A stretch of 64,000 nucleotides of DNA from Inonotus obliquus. Taxonomy: Eukaryota; Basidiomycota; Agaricomycetes; Hymenochaetales; Hymenochaetaceae. Position numbers and translations under genes: made by a program. Of this stretch, positions 1 to 11,404 are shown piece by piece. The stretch covers positions 124,001 to 188,000 of the forward strand of contig JAJHTX010000009.1 of the NCBI GenBank assembly GCA_032164295.1. The letters are read 5' to 3'. Position 1 is the stretch's first letter. The number at the start of each line of letters is the position of its first letter. The notes beneath the pieces are model-generated. The model made no database searches, had not been told where the DNA came from, and saw only the letters and a list, made by a program, of their open reading frames with translations.

Positions 1-3000
1 TTCCAGGAAGATCAGCTCTCTTCTCGGCAACGGCTTTCCAATCGTGCCAGGTGTTCTCCTCGCCGTACTTCGTTTCCCAGTACTGACACATCTCACCTAG
101 CAATGTACCCCTTACACTCCTCTGACGCATGAAGGCTTTACCGGTGACAATCACCATGCCGAGTTTGCAGCGCGTGAGCATCACATTCACCCTATTTCTA
201 GAGCTCAAGAATCCCGGGGAGGCTGAGCGGACGACTGAAACGATAATGAAATCCGCCTCGTTCCCTGAAGGCAGGTATTTCATCTCCATATTTGACGAAT
301 ATAGAATTTGGCACACCTTGGAAGCTGTCAACGTTATAAATGTTGTCGAACCGAAGCCCCGAAATTTCCAATGCCTTTTGCAGGAGATTCCGCTGGGCAT
401 CGTACGGAGTAACGATGCAGTAATCCTTGTGTTGGTAATAATAACGAACGAGATGCTCAACGGTTTGTACCTCCCGCTTATTCTACAAGCGAAGCGCTGT
501 TAGTGGGACACGCGAAACGGAAAATACGGCCTACAATAAAGCTCTTCTTATTGCTCTCTTCTTCTCCAAGAGAAACGTCAATAAATGCAACGCAAGAATG
601 TTCCGTTACTTGGTGCTTTGATTGAAGCTTTCCGTCATAAACAGAATCTGAAATGAATTGCCCCAAGGGTACGGGCATGCGATCTGGACAAAGGAAATGT
701 TAGACACGCAGGAAGACCGGCGGGACTGTATAACTGACATTGGGTGTTTAGGAAATATGCTTGTGACTTCAAATGACGAACATCAAATATGCTTTGCAGC
801 GTGGGTGCTGATTCTTTCCCAAAAGGTGGCACTTGGAGTACACATGTAAGATTTCAGGTGGGGTGAAGTGAGTTTTGCGGAAGCTTACATTGTTTTGGAT
901 CACCGAAGAAGCAAACTTTTTTCAGTTGTTTGAACCGTGAGAGTACATGCTGAGGATCGTACTGAGTATCGAGATAGTCTACAAGACAGCACTGACTCAC
1001 CATGTAATTGACAATGCCAATCTGAGACGCCTCATCCACCACGAGTTTAGCCACGGGGACAAAACTGAATATGTTCTTTGACTCCAAAGACGGATTTGAA
1101 AGTGTACTCAGGGTACAAAGAACGATTTTGACTTCGTGAAACATCACATAAATGTCTCGTGAACCCGCCGGGAGTTCATCTGTACGGATTAGCGAGTCCT
1201 TGACTCGATCATCGTAGATATGTTCGTGCCTTCATAGCGATAAGTATTGAGAATTGTTCTGCTTTATAACGATAATATCATACCATTCGTGATAGAACTC
1301 TTTTGATACTAGCAATCGGTACGACACCTCATCCTTTGAAAGCCGCTCAGCGATGTTCTTCACCGCAACGTTTGACTGCGCAACGACCCAAACCGTACTA
1401 CGAGTCCGGAGCCACAACTGTAAAGCAGCCGATATAGTCGATGTTTTCCCTGTCCCGGGTGGACCTATATGAAGACGTGAGTATTTTCACGACAAGCCGA
1501 AAACGAAATAATTTTCACCATGTACGATCACAAACATTCCTTCGGGATTTACCATTGCCTCGACAGCATTTGCTTGGGACTGGTTTAGTCTGCCAGGCTT
1601 GACAGTTGTGGAGACCCTGGTTGGATGCGGATCATTTGCATTCGGGAAATAAAGTCTTCGCATAATAGCATACTCCGGATCGCTAACTTCGTGCTTGCCT
1701 TGAAGAAGTTGCAAAATAAACGTCTCACGAGCTCGATCGGCATGGCTAAACTCATCCCTCCCCACTACGAAAATAGACTTTAGCGCAACCCCACCAAGGT
1801 TGCTACGCGTGGCCACCTGCGTTTGCTTTCCATTCGCACGTCTTGCGGTACCACGATGCACGCCGTCGTCTCCATCAATCATCCACACTTCGGTCTGTAC
1901 AGCGCATTCATCTATGTATTCAAGTACTTGCGCAGGTAGGAGACTCACCCGTTCACTAGGTCGGACTCGATTGCTAAAACGATCATTCGAGATTACTACG
2001 TGTCCATTGTTATCGATGAAAGTTCCCTTGAAATCGTTTTCCTGAACTCGCGGTCTTGCTGCTTCTATCTGTTCCAGTTCCACAATCATCTGGTGTATTG
2101 GCTTAAAGTACTAGAATATCGTGAACAAACGATTACTTTCGATCTATGATAAGGGATTCACACCTTGCTTGATAAGAACATTGTATCAGCAAAAACGACT
2201 TGTCCCAGCCCATACTGCATATCAATTGCTGTAGCCACCCTAATCACTGAGGCTTTAGAGTACATTTATAGGAGACGGGCTGTAACTCACCTAGCTGAAA
2301 GCCAAGCGCGCAATGCAAGATGTTCAAGCCGGCTGAAATCACTGTCGAGATTCGATGGCAGAGCATCCCACAGTGTATCCACAGCGAATGTATTCGCATT
2401 CGGATCCACGTAGTTTTTCACGGATGCTCCTGGAGATAAATTTCTCTCTTTAGTTGGCACGGCTTCGGTAAGCTCGATGCCTCTGACGTGCACATTAAGG
2501 CAATGGCGAATATGTATGGCTATGCGAGCCATACCAAAACCAACAAGTTTGGCATCCTTCCTGCGTAGAAGTGGACTGAGTGCATCAGTAGCATCGGCAA
2601 ATTCGTTTATACTTCCGAGTACAGGAGAGCTACGAGAGTGGAAAACAAAAATTTCGCCGGCTGGTGTTGCAAGGGCCATTGCCTCAAGAAAGGCGTCCTG
2701 AACCGTCAGCAGGGCGGCAATTCCCAGGAGAGGGGAAGTGTGTCGAGCACGAGGAATAGCATTGCTGAGTGCTGCAGAAAAATCCTTCGGCGACTTGAAG
2801 AATGAGGGACGTAGAACTTCTGGCGCGCCGCGAGTATTCACAAGTGTCTGACGGAAAGGTTCCATGGTGAATGGTGGTGGGTACAGACAAGACGCCAGCT
2901 ACTTACTTATAGAGAACCTATTCACTAGCATGTGACGGATGCAAATAATGCCATTGGTCCATCTTGCGAGTACGGCAGCTGCGACCTGGCGCCAGTTATG

Positions 3001-3128
3001 AACTCTCTTGAGATGGGCGTCTCTTTGTGACTCTATGAAGCACGGGTTAAGAAGATTATCCACGAATAGATCTGTATACTCCAACACGAGTCATGCAACA
3101 GTATTGTGGTTCAGTTCCTACGCGACAT
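1..3128 (-). CDS. SF1 (UPF1-like) helicase with N-terminal exonuclease-like region, 3' end outside window
   Basis: Multi-exon gene on the minus strand that runs off the left edge, so the C-terminus is missing. The helicase motifs are in order: Walker A GPPGTGKT (about 1453-1476), the Walker B variant VVDEASQ and motif III FFGDPKQ (854-1147), the TQxRMP-like segment with FISDSVYDGKL (about 600-700), TPYDAQR (about 400) and the RNRVNVMLTR motif VI region (about 150-195). This order is typical of UPF1/SMG-like superfamily 1B helicases, which unwind RNA or DNA using ATP. The upstream exon at 2287-2865 looks like a 3'-5' exonuclease (RNase H-like) fold by pattern only (VFHSRSSPVLGS, VGFGMARIA, GIELTEA). 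The start is unsettled. The first exon frame is open to about 3087 but lacks an ATG, and a possible 7-nt first exon begins at the ATG ending at 3128. Confidence 0.75.
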
Positions 3129-3493
3129 CAAAGAAATGCCCACTACTGCACGCCAGAAGTTGCCGGCATGCGTGCATGCAGAACCACAGGAGGCTACATT
3201 TAAAGAGAGTTGAGTCTCCACCTTCTTTGCGCAATCAAGACCCCGAGTATCTCTAGGCGCCCAGTTATCCGACTTGTTCATCAGGATCAGTATGTACTAT
3301 TTGAGGAAGCCGACGATAACCACCCAGATTGTGCCGTAGAGTTGACCACGTAATTCTCTACCTACCGTAAAATTCTTGTAAGTAGGTATATGCGGTATCT
3401 ATCCAAGTTGGGCAAGTGATTCTCACGCCTCATCGGACGCACAATCACGAATTTCACCTCATGTTATCCTTTCACCTCACCAAACACCAAACA

Positions 3494-4260
3494 ATGGCGC
3501 CAAATGCGAATACAACAAGAAAAGCTGGAGCCTCTTCCACGAAAAACGCACGCTACGCCGGCGTCAAGAAACGAAACTCTGTCGCTATGGACGACCATGA
3601 TCCCGTAATGCAACCCTCCCAGTCTAGCAGCGACGATGGGTAGTGTCCACGTAATCCGTGTTATCGTTGCCACCTAACCGGTTTTGTCCATAGAATAATG
3701 GCAACGATCGCTCAACAAATGCAATGTAAGATCATGCTCTTGCTATAATTGGGGTAACATTGAGACGCGTCCAGCATCAATGGAGAAAAAGAAGAAAGAG
3801 AGGGAGGCCAAGTTTCTGCAAGCAGCTCAAGCGGAGCTGGCGAAGATCGTATGGTCATATATTACTCCCATAATCCCTGATTGGTTATGCCGGATCTCTA
3901 GTTTATAGAGAAAACTCAAGACCTCGCAGAAGGTGTAGCTGAGATGTGCGCATCTTTCTTGGCCTCCGACCCGTCTGTTATTTCACCTTTACTGTCAGAG
4001 ACAAGATTTATGCCGACTTTCGGGGAGCATATGCCACTAATGAAGACCAGTTACGAAAACTTTGGGCCGCGATCCTCGAAGAACAGCAAAGGCTTCATGC
4101 GCGTTTTTTTATCTCTTGAAGGTCTATCCGTTGGTGCTTATGTAACATTCTCTAGGCATTTATAGAAGAAAAGCATGCAGCGTCTTTAGAACACGACAAG
4201 CGTAGGGAAAAGGAGCACATACAGGCTCTGGCTCACTGCCGGAAGGCATGTGAAGGTTAA
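3494..4260 (+). CDS. Small coiled-coil protein, unrecognised
   Basis: Spliced gene of about five short exons. It opens with MAPNANTTRKAG, basic and Ser/Thr-rich and ending in an acidic SSSDD stretch. Further exons follow around 3695-3724, 3777-3850 and 3908-4100, and the last is about 4156-4260, ending EHIQALAHCRKACEG-stop. The exons from 3777 on are rich in K, E, Q and A (MEKKKKEREAKFLQAA, EEQQRLHA, FIEEKHAASLEHDKRREK), which predicts one helical coiled coil. The choice between introns at 3932-3998 is uncertain because two frames compete there. No known domain was recognised. It could be a scaffold or DNA-binding adaptor, but nothing in the sequence says which. Confidence 0.5.
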
Positions 4261-4850
4261 GATATTTGTTTTCTTCACACCTTGAAGATGCTGATGATTG
4301 ATACCGACACAGAGTCACAGCGTCTTATCGACTCCCTTGACTCGATTTGAGAATGTGTTTGCTCTTCTACCACCTGGTCTCTGTCTTCATCTGTAGCTGT
4401 CTATTGTGTTCTGATTCCTGACCTGGTCCATTGAAGATCTCGCTTCTACGTGCCGTGTTCGTGCACCCTAACTGCGAACTTCCATCTTTCTCGAATGGCT
4501 TAGGCATAAATTGTACCTACGTATTTGACAAAGACCGAGGCACTTTCGCTATAACTACGGTTTCTCTTCGTCTGGTAGCCCGTTCGTTTAGACCTGATAT
4601 GTCAATTCTAGTCAATTGCCAACGAAACACTCTTGGCATTACCGCTTCCTTCTTGTTCTTGGCTTCCGTTGAGGCTCTGCGACACCTCAGGCACCCCCTT
4701 AGCCGAACTCTATTAGAGTGAACTTTTCCTATGTATAGTTTATATTTTATAGATATGTATTCCTGGGATTAATCCTCCATCCTAGGATGTAATTGTAGGA
4801 TTTCCTGGTTTAATTCAGTCTTGTCATCGACTGGTGTCAGGGGTCCTTTT
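4261..4850. other. Intergenic, no supported gene
   Basis: The open frame 4431-4721 is short and has no family resemblance or splice partner. Base composition drops towards AT-rich at the right end, where the minisatellite begins. Confidence 0.5.
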
Positions 4851-5150
4851 CTAAGGATATCCTTGATAATTACCTATCTAATTTAAGGATATCCTTAATA
4901 ATTTCCTATCTATTCTGAGGATATTCTCGATTATTTTCTTTCTAATCCGAGGATATCCTCGATTGTTTCCTATCTAATCCGAGGATATTCTCGATTATTT
5001 CCTACCTAATCCGAGGATATCCTTGATTATTTCCTATCTAATCTGAGGATATCCTCGATTATTTCCTATCTAATCCAAGGATCTCCTTGATGATTACAAT
5101 GAAGGATATCCTATGGAGGATATCCTCAATAATTTACTACCTAATTATTA
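4851..5150. repeat. 32-bp minisatellite with palindromic core
   Basis: About eight imperfect head-to-tail copies of a unit near 32 bp. Each carries a self-complementary core of the form GAGGATATCCTC (variants AAGGATATCCTT and GAGGATATTCTC), followed by GATTATTTCCTATCTAATC. Copies differ by single substitutions, so the array is not fresh. The related GGATATCC words at 5104-5130 look like the decaying right end. Confidence 0.85.
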
Positions 5151-5422
5151 CTGTATATATTTTGTATTCTTTGCATATATAATTGCCTTTATTGCCGCTT
5201 TTTTTTTATAAATTTGAATGGCTTAAAACAATGCAGTATTTATGGAGATATTGATGTCCGATATTTTGTAAATTAAATTACTTAATATGCACACAGCGGG
5301 CAAAATAGAATATCGGAGGGGGCGCTATTTTAAATTATTTTTTTGCCGATATTTTAAATATAGATAAGTGTCCCGGCTGCGCCGATACTTATAATATATT
5401 TCACGTTTCGATATTTTAAATA

Positions 5423-6074
5423 AGGTAGGGGAAGTATAAACTCGACTAGGTGTCACAGTGTGACTGATGACCCTGAGCACCCTGAGCTTACCCGATTTGG
5501 AAGGACCCTGCGGCAAAAATCTCGAGGTCGGATTTCAGGACAGTGGCAGCTAGCAGAAGAGCAGCCAGAATCTCATTTGTACTTCAATAAAACATCAAAA
5601 CAAAGCAAGTTTCACCATTAGCCAGCTCTCCTGAACCTCTCTTAACAGTCAGGATATGTGCTATAAATGTGTATTAGTCAAATATTAGTAATAAAGATGA
5701 GTCATACAAAACCTACTATATTTGGATAGTATTTGTCATCCTGTGCCCGCCAAGAGCGGCAAAAATCCTGCGGTCGAAATTTTCGAAATTTATGAAAAGC
5801 TTACCAGAATGCTGGAAAATGAATTCTGAGCCATTTGGCACAAAAAGGGTTCATCCCATAATCGGAAGGTCAAGGGTCCATATTTTTTGATTTTAAAAAC
5901 ATACATCTGCTTGTAATTTCTATTAGAAGAGATCTATGAGGGCCGAAATCGAGTTTGTGTTGCGTGGAAGTTGCAGTTAAGAAAGGGTCCAAAGTCACCG
6001 GATGAGGCAAGTCAGGCCAAGTCAGGGTCGCATGACGCGCGTCACACCTAGTCGAGTTTATACTTCCCCTACCT
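5423..6074. mobile_element. MITE, 652 bp, TA target duplication
   Basis: Terminal inverted repeats of about 32 bp: left end AGGTAGGGGAAGTATAAACT at 5423, right end the exact reverse complement finishing at 6074. TA dinucleotides at 5421-5422 and 6075-6076 look like a target-site duplication. No open frame inside is long enough for a transposase, so it is non-autonomous. The TA duplication points to the Tc1/mariner class. It sits within AT-rich DNA full of GATATTTTAA words on both sides (5230-5420 and 6077-6250). Confidence 0.85.
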
Positions 6075-6264
6075 TATAAATATGGATATCCCCATCCACA
6101 AGATATTTAAAAAATCCTCTTACTGATATTTTTATCGATATTTAAGATATCAACTTGGCATATATTTTAAATATCAATCAAGATATCTACTTGGGTGATA
6201 TTTTAAGTATCAATAAGGGTATCGTCAGACCGGATATTATAAATATTGGTTGGGTAGATATTAA

Positions 6265-8696
6265 GCGGGCGATGAATGGGCGATGGGTGGGCGATGGGCG
6301 GGCAACTGACAGGCGATGAGAGGGTGATGAGAGGGCGAGGGGCGGGCGACAAGTTAACGTCTATGGACGTAGCGAGTCGTGGTAGAAGGTGAAACTGCGG
6401 CAGCTAGAGCGGAAATCCATTCTGTTGTTGCAGGAGCAGCATTTGGTGTCGGCTTGGGCTACTAATAGGTAAGAATATGTTGCAGCAATGGACCAGTACC
6501 ACGAGACAATGAAGTCTGTTTTCTTGATACTGTAAGACTTGATGGGCTCTTTGTTCTGGAGTATCCTGCCTGTATATGCACTATTTAACTTTCACACCAA
6601 GTCTTTAAGAACTCACCGGAGCGAATCAGCATCTGCAGGTCAACTGCGTGGTGTTCCGATTAATTGGTCTTCAAATATTCTTCGTTTAACATCTGCCACT
6701 GCAATACAATCTCCTCATCCGCATTGATCTATGGGACCAGTCCTTAAGGGATCAACCAATAGTACAGCCGAGACGGTTGACCTCGAAGACCTTTCCTTGC
6801 AAAGTTTTGATTGTGAGTTCGATCATGTCGTGTTCAGAGAGGATAAAGGGAAGGGACAGAAGAAGAAGCTTACTTAAGAGTCAGATGTGCCATTATGTTT
6901 GACTAAGCATCTATATTTGATAATGTCACACCCAATGGCCATGCGGAAGTGCGGAACCTCAAATACCTCTCTCTTGTTCCTACCATTTGCGGGGCAAGCA
7001 ATAGCCACATTAGATGGATAGCGATGTTCATCAGGTATAATGGATCGAGGCTCAGGCAGGCGTTAGTCAAAGATGCAAAGCCCAAGTTCTCCCGGTGTGC
7101 TCAATCCGCTTGGTTGGGTCTCGTATATCCGTTCATTCTCTCAACTGATACCCACCACTTATTCTATCTTCTGATGTGATCCGAAGTGCTCAGCATTGTC
7201 GGTACTCTCAATGTCCAACTGGATAATCTTTCGAGTCCCCTTAGTTATATTGATTTGGGCCCCGGCAAGGACAAGTCTGGCACGCTATTATCCATTGCGG
7301 AGTCATTTCGTTCCTTATTTTCCGCAGTTTTGAAACCACCCTCTCTCAGCATGAAGGACGTATCTTCTATTTCCACTTGCCCTGCTAGGAACCAATTCTA
7401 TTCTAAGAAACGACCATCTCCTCACCGCGACGGTATTTAGAAATCCTGCTTCAAGGACTCTCTAGCCTCTTCTCGCAAGACTCCGGCTATCTTGAAAACC
7501 GAGCTGCAGCAGATACGACACCGTGAGGCTCAGCTAGCTGCCTTCAGGAGAGACGACATCTACGTTAAGGAAGAATACCGTGAAGAGATATGCTGTTATA
7601 TGCAAGAAATGGAGGTCAGTCGTTGAAAAGTGACTTATTTATGCGAGTCGCTCCCGTTCTAAATGTCAAGTGTCAATGCATAGGACTACACAATAGGCTC
7701 TGCTTCAGCCATGGATCAGCAACTGAATCAAATGCCATGCGGCCTTGTATCATCGACGTTCTTATCGAGATTCATTTCACTTTCCGACTTCATCCTGAGA
7801 CCTTTTACCTTACCATGAACATCGTCGATCAATATATTTTGTGTCGTATCGTGTACACGAAGCATCTCCAATCAGTTGGTTGTGCGGGGGATAGCAGCGA
7901 AATTCGAGGACGCGAAAGAACGGGTGCCAACTCAAACCGACCTGGTTGGGATCTGCCGTGATACCTATGACAAATCCGCCTGCATTCAGATAGAAGGACA
8001 CGTTCTTGCTACCATTCAGTGGACGTTGGGTCATCCAACCGCAGAAACTTGACTTTGATTCTATCGCTGTGGCTAGTTTGAAGAGAGTACGAGGGTTCAG
8101 CATGTCGCAAGATTTCTCATGGAAGCTACCCTTTACTATCGCAACTTCATCAAATTCTCGCCTTTGGCTATCGCCCTTGCATCGCTCATACTTGCACATC
8201 ACATTTTCCAGGAACCCCGACGGATTACGATGCTCAACATGATTGACTCCATCCTGGGTATTTACACCGAGTAGGGATGGATACTCGTCCTTAATCTTGT
8301 GCGCAATCGATTAGACTCGCTATGCGGGCTCGAGAGACTCATGGCATTGGAATGTATCGACGAGAGCGGCGAAGTTGGACGGCTGGCCGTTTTTACAAAC
8401 ACACAGGAAGAAGGAAAATCTATCAGTTTGATGAAAGTTTACCTGGATTCTATGAGCAGATGAATTGAACTGCAGCTCTTGGGGGACCTACGCCAAAGAA
8501 GCAACAGAATGAACAGGCGCATTATGGCACTAGATGGCGTGAAAGTGGTGAGGATGGCTCCCGCTTGTCGCCCGCTCATCACCCTCTCATCGCCCTCTCA
8601 TCGCCTGCTCAGTGACCTCTCATCGCCTGCTCAGTGACCTCTCGTCGCCCTCTCGTCGCCCGCCCGTCGCCCGCCCATTGCCCGCCCATTGCCCTC
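6265..8696. mobile_element. Fold-back-like element with inverted tandem-repeat arms
   Basis: The left arm (6265-6353) is built from 10-13 bp G-rich words such as GGGCGATGGGT and GGCGATGAGAG, and ends GCGGGCGACAAG. The right arm (8564-8696) starts CTTGTCGCCCGC and carries the same words in reverse complement (CCCTCTCATCGCC, CCCGCCCATTGCC). The arms therefore form an imperfect inverted repeat about 2.2 kb apart. This resembles a fold-back element or one with subterminal repeat arrays. No transposase and no clean target duplication were seen. The interior includes a decayed cyclin gene. Confidence 0.65.
7447..8460 (+). pseudogene. Broken cyclin gene inside the fold-back element
   Basis: Cyclin-box sequence is recognisable in pieces across different frames. 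They are EEYREEICCYMQEME (about 7570-7614), SAMDQQLNQ (about 7712-7735), MRPCIIDVLIEIHFTFRL with HPETFYLTMNIVDQYIL (7737-7845), AAKFEDAKERVPTQTDLVG (about 7890-7955), EGHVLATIQWTLGHPTAET (about 7993-8050), and ARFLMEATLYYRNF (about 8105-8160) from the second cyclin fold. Order and spacing follow a Cln/Clb-type cyclin, but at least three frame changes and several stops separate the pieces. It is a dead copy of a host cell-cycle gene carried between the element's arms. The upstream open frame at 7186-7440 could be its N-terminal part, but I cannot confirm that. Confidence 0.75.
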
Positions 8697-8764
8697 TGTG
8701 TTACGCTTTGCGCAGTCAGAGACGTCGATCACAGGGATCAGAGACGTCGACGGGCAAGAAAGCG

Positions 8765-9249
8765 AGCTACCACTAAATCACAAAAGACCGTAGTCTGCGA
8801 CATAGGTGATAGTACTAGATTAGCATATCTATATAATATACAGGAGGGGAAACAACTTACCTGCGACGTAGGTGATAGTACTAGAACAAGAGAGTGGGGA
8901 ATCCCTAACTCTCTGATCCAGCCTTATATACACTTTGGTTGCGGGTAAGTTCTACTCTAAATAGGTGCTGACTAGCAGCAAGTAAATATGAACAAACAAA
9001 CAACGGGGCCCAACGAGTCAGCAGAAATGAGTAAGGATGAGTAAGCGTCATCAGGTTAAACGGAAAGAAGAAATAATAAGTCAGCAAGGATGAGTAATGG
9101 GAGATGAGACGAGATAAGGTTATTATAGATTGTAATTAGCTAAGCCTGTATGTATTCAGTAAGGAGTGTGGTTAAAAGAATGTAAATATGTGTTGACAAA
9201 GAAAAGAAAGGAAAGGCCGTATAAAGGAAATGGAAAAGACGTCGTGACA
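8765..9249 (-). repeat. LTR-like repeat, copy A (possible 3' LTR)
   Basis: Read on the minus strand, this begins TGTCACGACGTC at 9249 and contains the block shared with copies B and C (GACTCGTYGGGCCCCGTTG). A TATA-like GTATATAAGG lies at about 8923-8932. The end holds two copies of AGTACTATCACCTAYGTCGC about 60 bp apart. A purine-rich tract (about 9252-9277) lies just before the start and would suit a polypurine tract. The core 8952-9249 is clearly diverged from B and C. No target duplication could be assigned. Confidence 0.5.
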
Positions 9250-9786
9250 GATTCCTTTAATCCTTATTATTCCTCCATGTCGGTCTTCCTTTACTTCTAC
9301 AACTGTTCTTCCTCCTGTCAGTAATTGCTTAAGCCTTCGGACTAGGTACTCAGTCCACTTATAGGCTGCCTCTCTTGCTATTCCTTCGGATTCATTCCTG
9401 TATGGTATGTCGATGTCAAGTACTGCTACATCGCATTGGTGATTGTCTTGCTCTGAAGCAATGTTCCTTATTCCTATTGCCATTAGGAAGTAATGATTAT
9501 CATATGAGAGTAATCTGACTTCTCGTTCATAAGCTTTCTGTACAGCTGTATTCGGTTCGTAGTTCATTATGATGAATTGTCTCCTAATCATGATGTCCGA
9601 TTGTCCTTTAATTATTGCTGAGTATGTTATTTCCTTCAGTATCTCTTGAAGTAGCTTCTCTGCTATCTTGTGTGCTGGCCTACATGTACTACAATACTGT
9701 AACACTCCTGATCTCGGTGTTGCTGGTATTATTGGCTGTTGTAGTGCTCGTGTAACCGCATTCAACCTTTCCTGTATCCAATTCAT
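9172..9786 (-). CDS. Unrecognised ORF inside LTR-like repeats
   Basis: A 204-residue open frame from the first ATG (9786). It contains CSTCRPAHK, then a region with alternating charge (KLLQEILKEITYSAIIKGQ), and a moderately acidic middle (CDVAVLDIDIPYRNESEG). It lies between LTR-like copies B and A and reads in the same direction as they do. Its last residues overlap copy A. No reverse transcriptase, protease, integrase or zinc-knuckle motif was found, so it does not make an autonomous retroelement. It may be a gag-like or cargo protein of a short non-autonomous element, or a chance ORF. Confidence 0.35.
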   Translation of the reverse strand: MNWIQERLNAVTRALQQPIIPATPRSGVLQYCSTCRPAHKIAEKLLQEILKEITYSAIIKGQSDIMIRRQFIIMNYEPNTAVQKAYEREVRLLSYDNHYFLMAIGIRNIASEQDNHQCDVAVLDIDIPYRNESEGIAREAAYKWTEYLVRRLKQLLTGGRTVVEVKEDRHGGIIRIKGICHDVFSISFIRPFLSFLCQHIFTFF

Positions 9787-9849
9787 ATTGGGATCGCTTT
9801 GGTTATTAATCAGACTTAGTAATAGTGAATTGTATTGCTTTTCTAACAG

Positions 9850-10098
9850 TATTACTCTAAGAAGGTGCTGCGCAGCAGCATAACAATATAAACAAACAAA
9901 CAACGGGGCCCGACGAGTCAGCAAGAATGAGTAGGCGTGAGTAAGCGTCGTTGGGATTGGCACGGAATTAGTAATACAGTATTAGTAATACATCGGGGTG
10001 GGGCGGAGGGAGTCATAAGGTATTAGTAATGAAAGGAAATTAGTAATATAAGGGAATATAAAAATAAGGAAAGACGAAAAAGGAAAAGTGTTCTTACA
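9850..10098 (-). repeat. LTR-like repeat, copy B
   Basis: This 249-bp block is nearly identical to copy C over its whole length. On the minus strand it starts TGTAAGAACACTTTTCC and ends CTTCTTAGAGTAATA. It contains several TTACTAAT words and GACTCGTCGGGCCCCGTTG. It lacks the TATA-bearing downstream segment seen in A and C, so it looks truncated or fused directly to the neighbouring ORF. Confidence 0.7.
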
Positions 10099-10164
10099 CA
10101 AGGCCATCGAGTATAGATTCGCAGACTTGAACCGGCAGTCCTCAAGGCATCCAATTTATTCATC

Positions 10165-10235
10165 CGGTGCATCGATTTCCGATAAACGCCAAGTAGACTC
10201 CATCACGGTTTCTTCGGAATTTGATGCGATGAAGA
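10165..10235 (+). pseudogene. Relic duplicate of the 5' part of the 11.4-kb ORF
   Basis: The DNA here encodes SISDKRQVDSITVSSEF and aligns without gaps to SISDKCQADSTTGSTEI in the ORF at 11405-12661. A stop follows soon after. It lies immediately beyond LTR-like copy B, as if a paralogue had been cut by the element. Confidence 0.6.
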
Positions 10236-11404
10236 GAACTACGTGCGGCTGAGCTCGGTATCAACCCCAGTATCACATTCTACACTTACCCCATGCTACG
10301 ATACAGTTCTATCTACACCTTCCAGTATCCACCAGCACACCCAGAGAAACCGTCGGTCCCGTTTCTCAAAGTACTGAACACTGAGAGTACCGGTACTGAG
10401 CGCCAAGAAACCCGGTACCAAGACAAATTGACAATTCAACATGCTCTCATGACATGGATCGGACGTCTCCCTCTCTGGTACTCATTCCTGATGGTTGGAC
10501 TATGCATGCCGGTTCTTTAGAGAAGCTCAGGGTCAGTATCCATTAAGGTTTTCAGGTCCGGTAGCACCAGAAATGTGTCGGTATCAATCAGCAGGGGTGC
10601 AGATCTCTTGTCCTGAGGACTTTTCATCCAGGGGTACTATATGCTACATTTTCATTGGTATCTTGTCCTACCTAACCCTTTCTTGTTGTCCCCCTGATGG
10701 CTCTGCAGTATTCATTCTTCTTGTGACATTTTTCTTCAGACTTTTCTGTGTTTCAATTTCCTTTTCTACTTTCCCCTTTTGGAATTATGAGCTGACTATG
10801 GTACAGTAGTATAAATATCTCCTCCTGTACCTAATAGCTCTCCAGGTAATCTTAGGAGCTAGCCTCTAACGTGAGGGCTCGGGTTTCCTCACCCCCTTCT
10901 CAGTTCCGTCTCAGTCTTGTCTCGATTTCCATCCCAGTCCCATCCCAGTTCCGTCTCAAGTGAACCTCAGGAGTTAGCCTCCCATGTGAGGGCTCAGGTT
11001 TGCTTCCCAGTCCAGTCGACACCTCCCAGCCACCAGTCTCCCTCATTCAGTTTCTTGTTATATCACCCCGTGCCAGTTGTTTTCTTGCAGTACCGACATG
11101 TACCGACATTTTTCCCACGGTACCGACCTTTTGTTATCCTTCGTATTCTGCACATTATCCTTTTGTTTCTGTACTGATCTTCTTGTTTGACAACATACCT
11201 CCACGTACCGACCCCTTTGTTTCAGTACCGACCTGTACCAAAGTTTTTCCCACATTCTAACCTGTCCTTTTCGTACCAGAATCACATATCCTTCGCTTCT
11301 GGCCCATCCATTCACTCCCCCTTTTCATAGACAACAAGTACCGTGACCGTACTGGTTAAGTACCGGCACGTATTAGCCCTCCCCCACTTAAAACCATACA
11401 CCCC
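10236..11404. other. Pyrimidine-rich spacer with repeated GTACCG words and a 60-bp direct repeat
   Basis: No supported gene. GTACCG or CGGTAC words recur about fifteen times between 10385 and 11430. A diverged direct repeat, AGGAGYTAGCCTCYMAYGTG followed by AGGGCTC, occurs at about 10854-10890 and 10968-11003. The C/T bias of the plus strand (10870-11320) makes several apparent ORFs here unreliable. Confidence 0.5.

Noticed and set aside
129..503. 124-codon plus-strand ORF
   Set aside because: It is the antisense shadow of the helicase C-terminal motifs.
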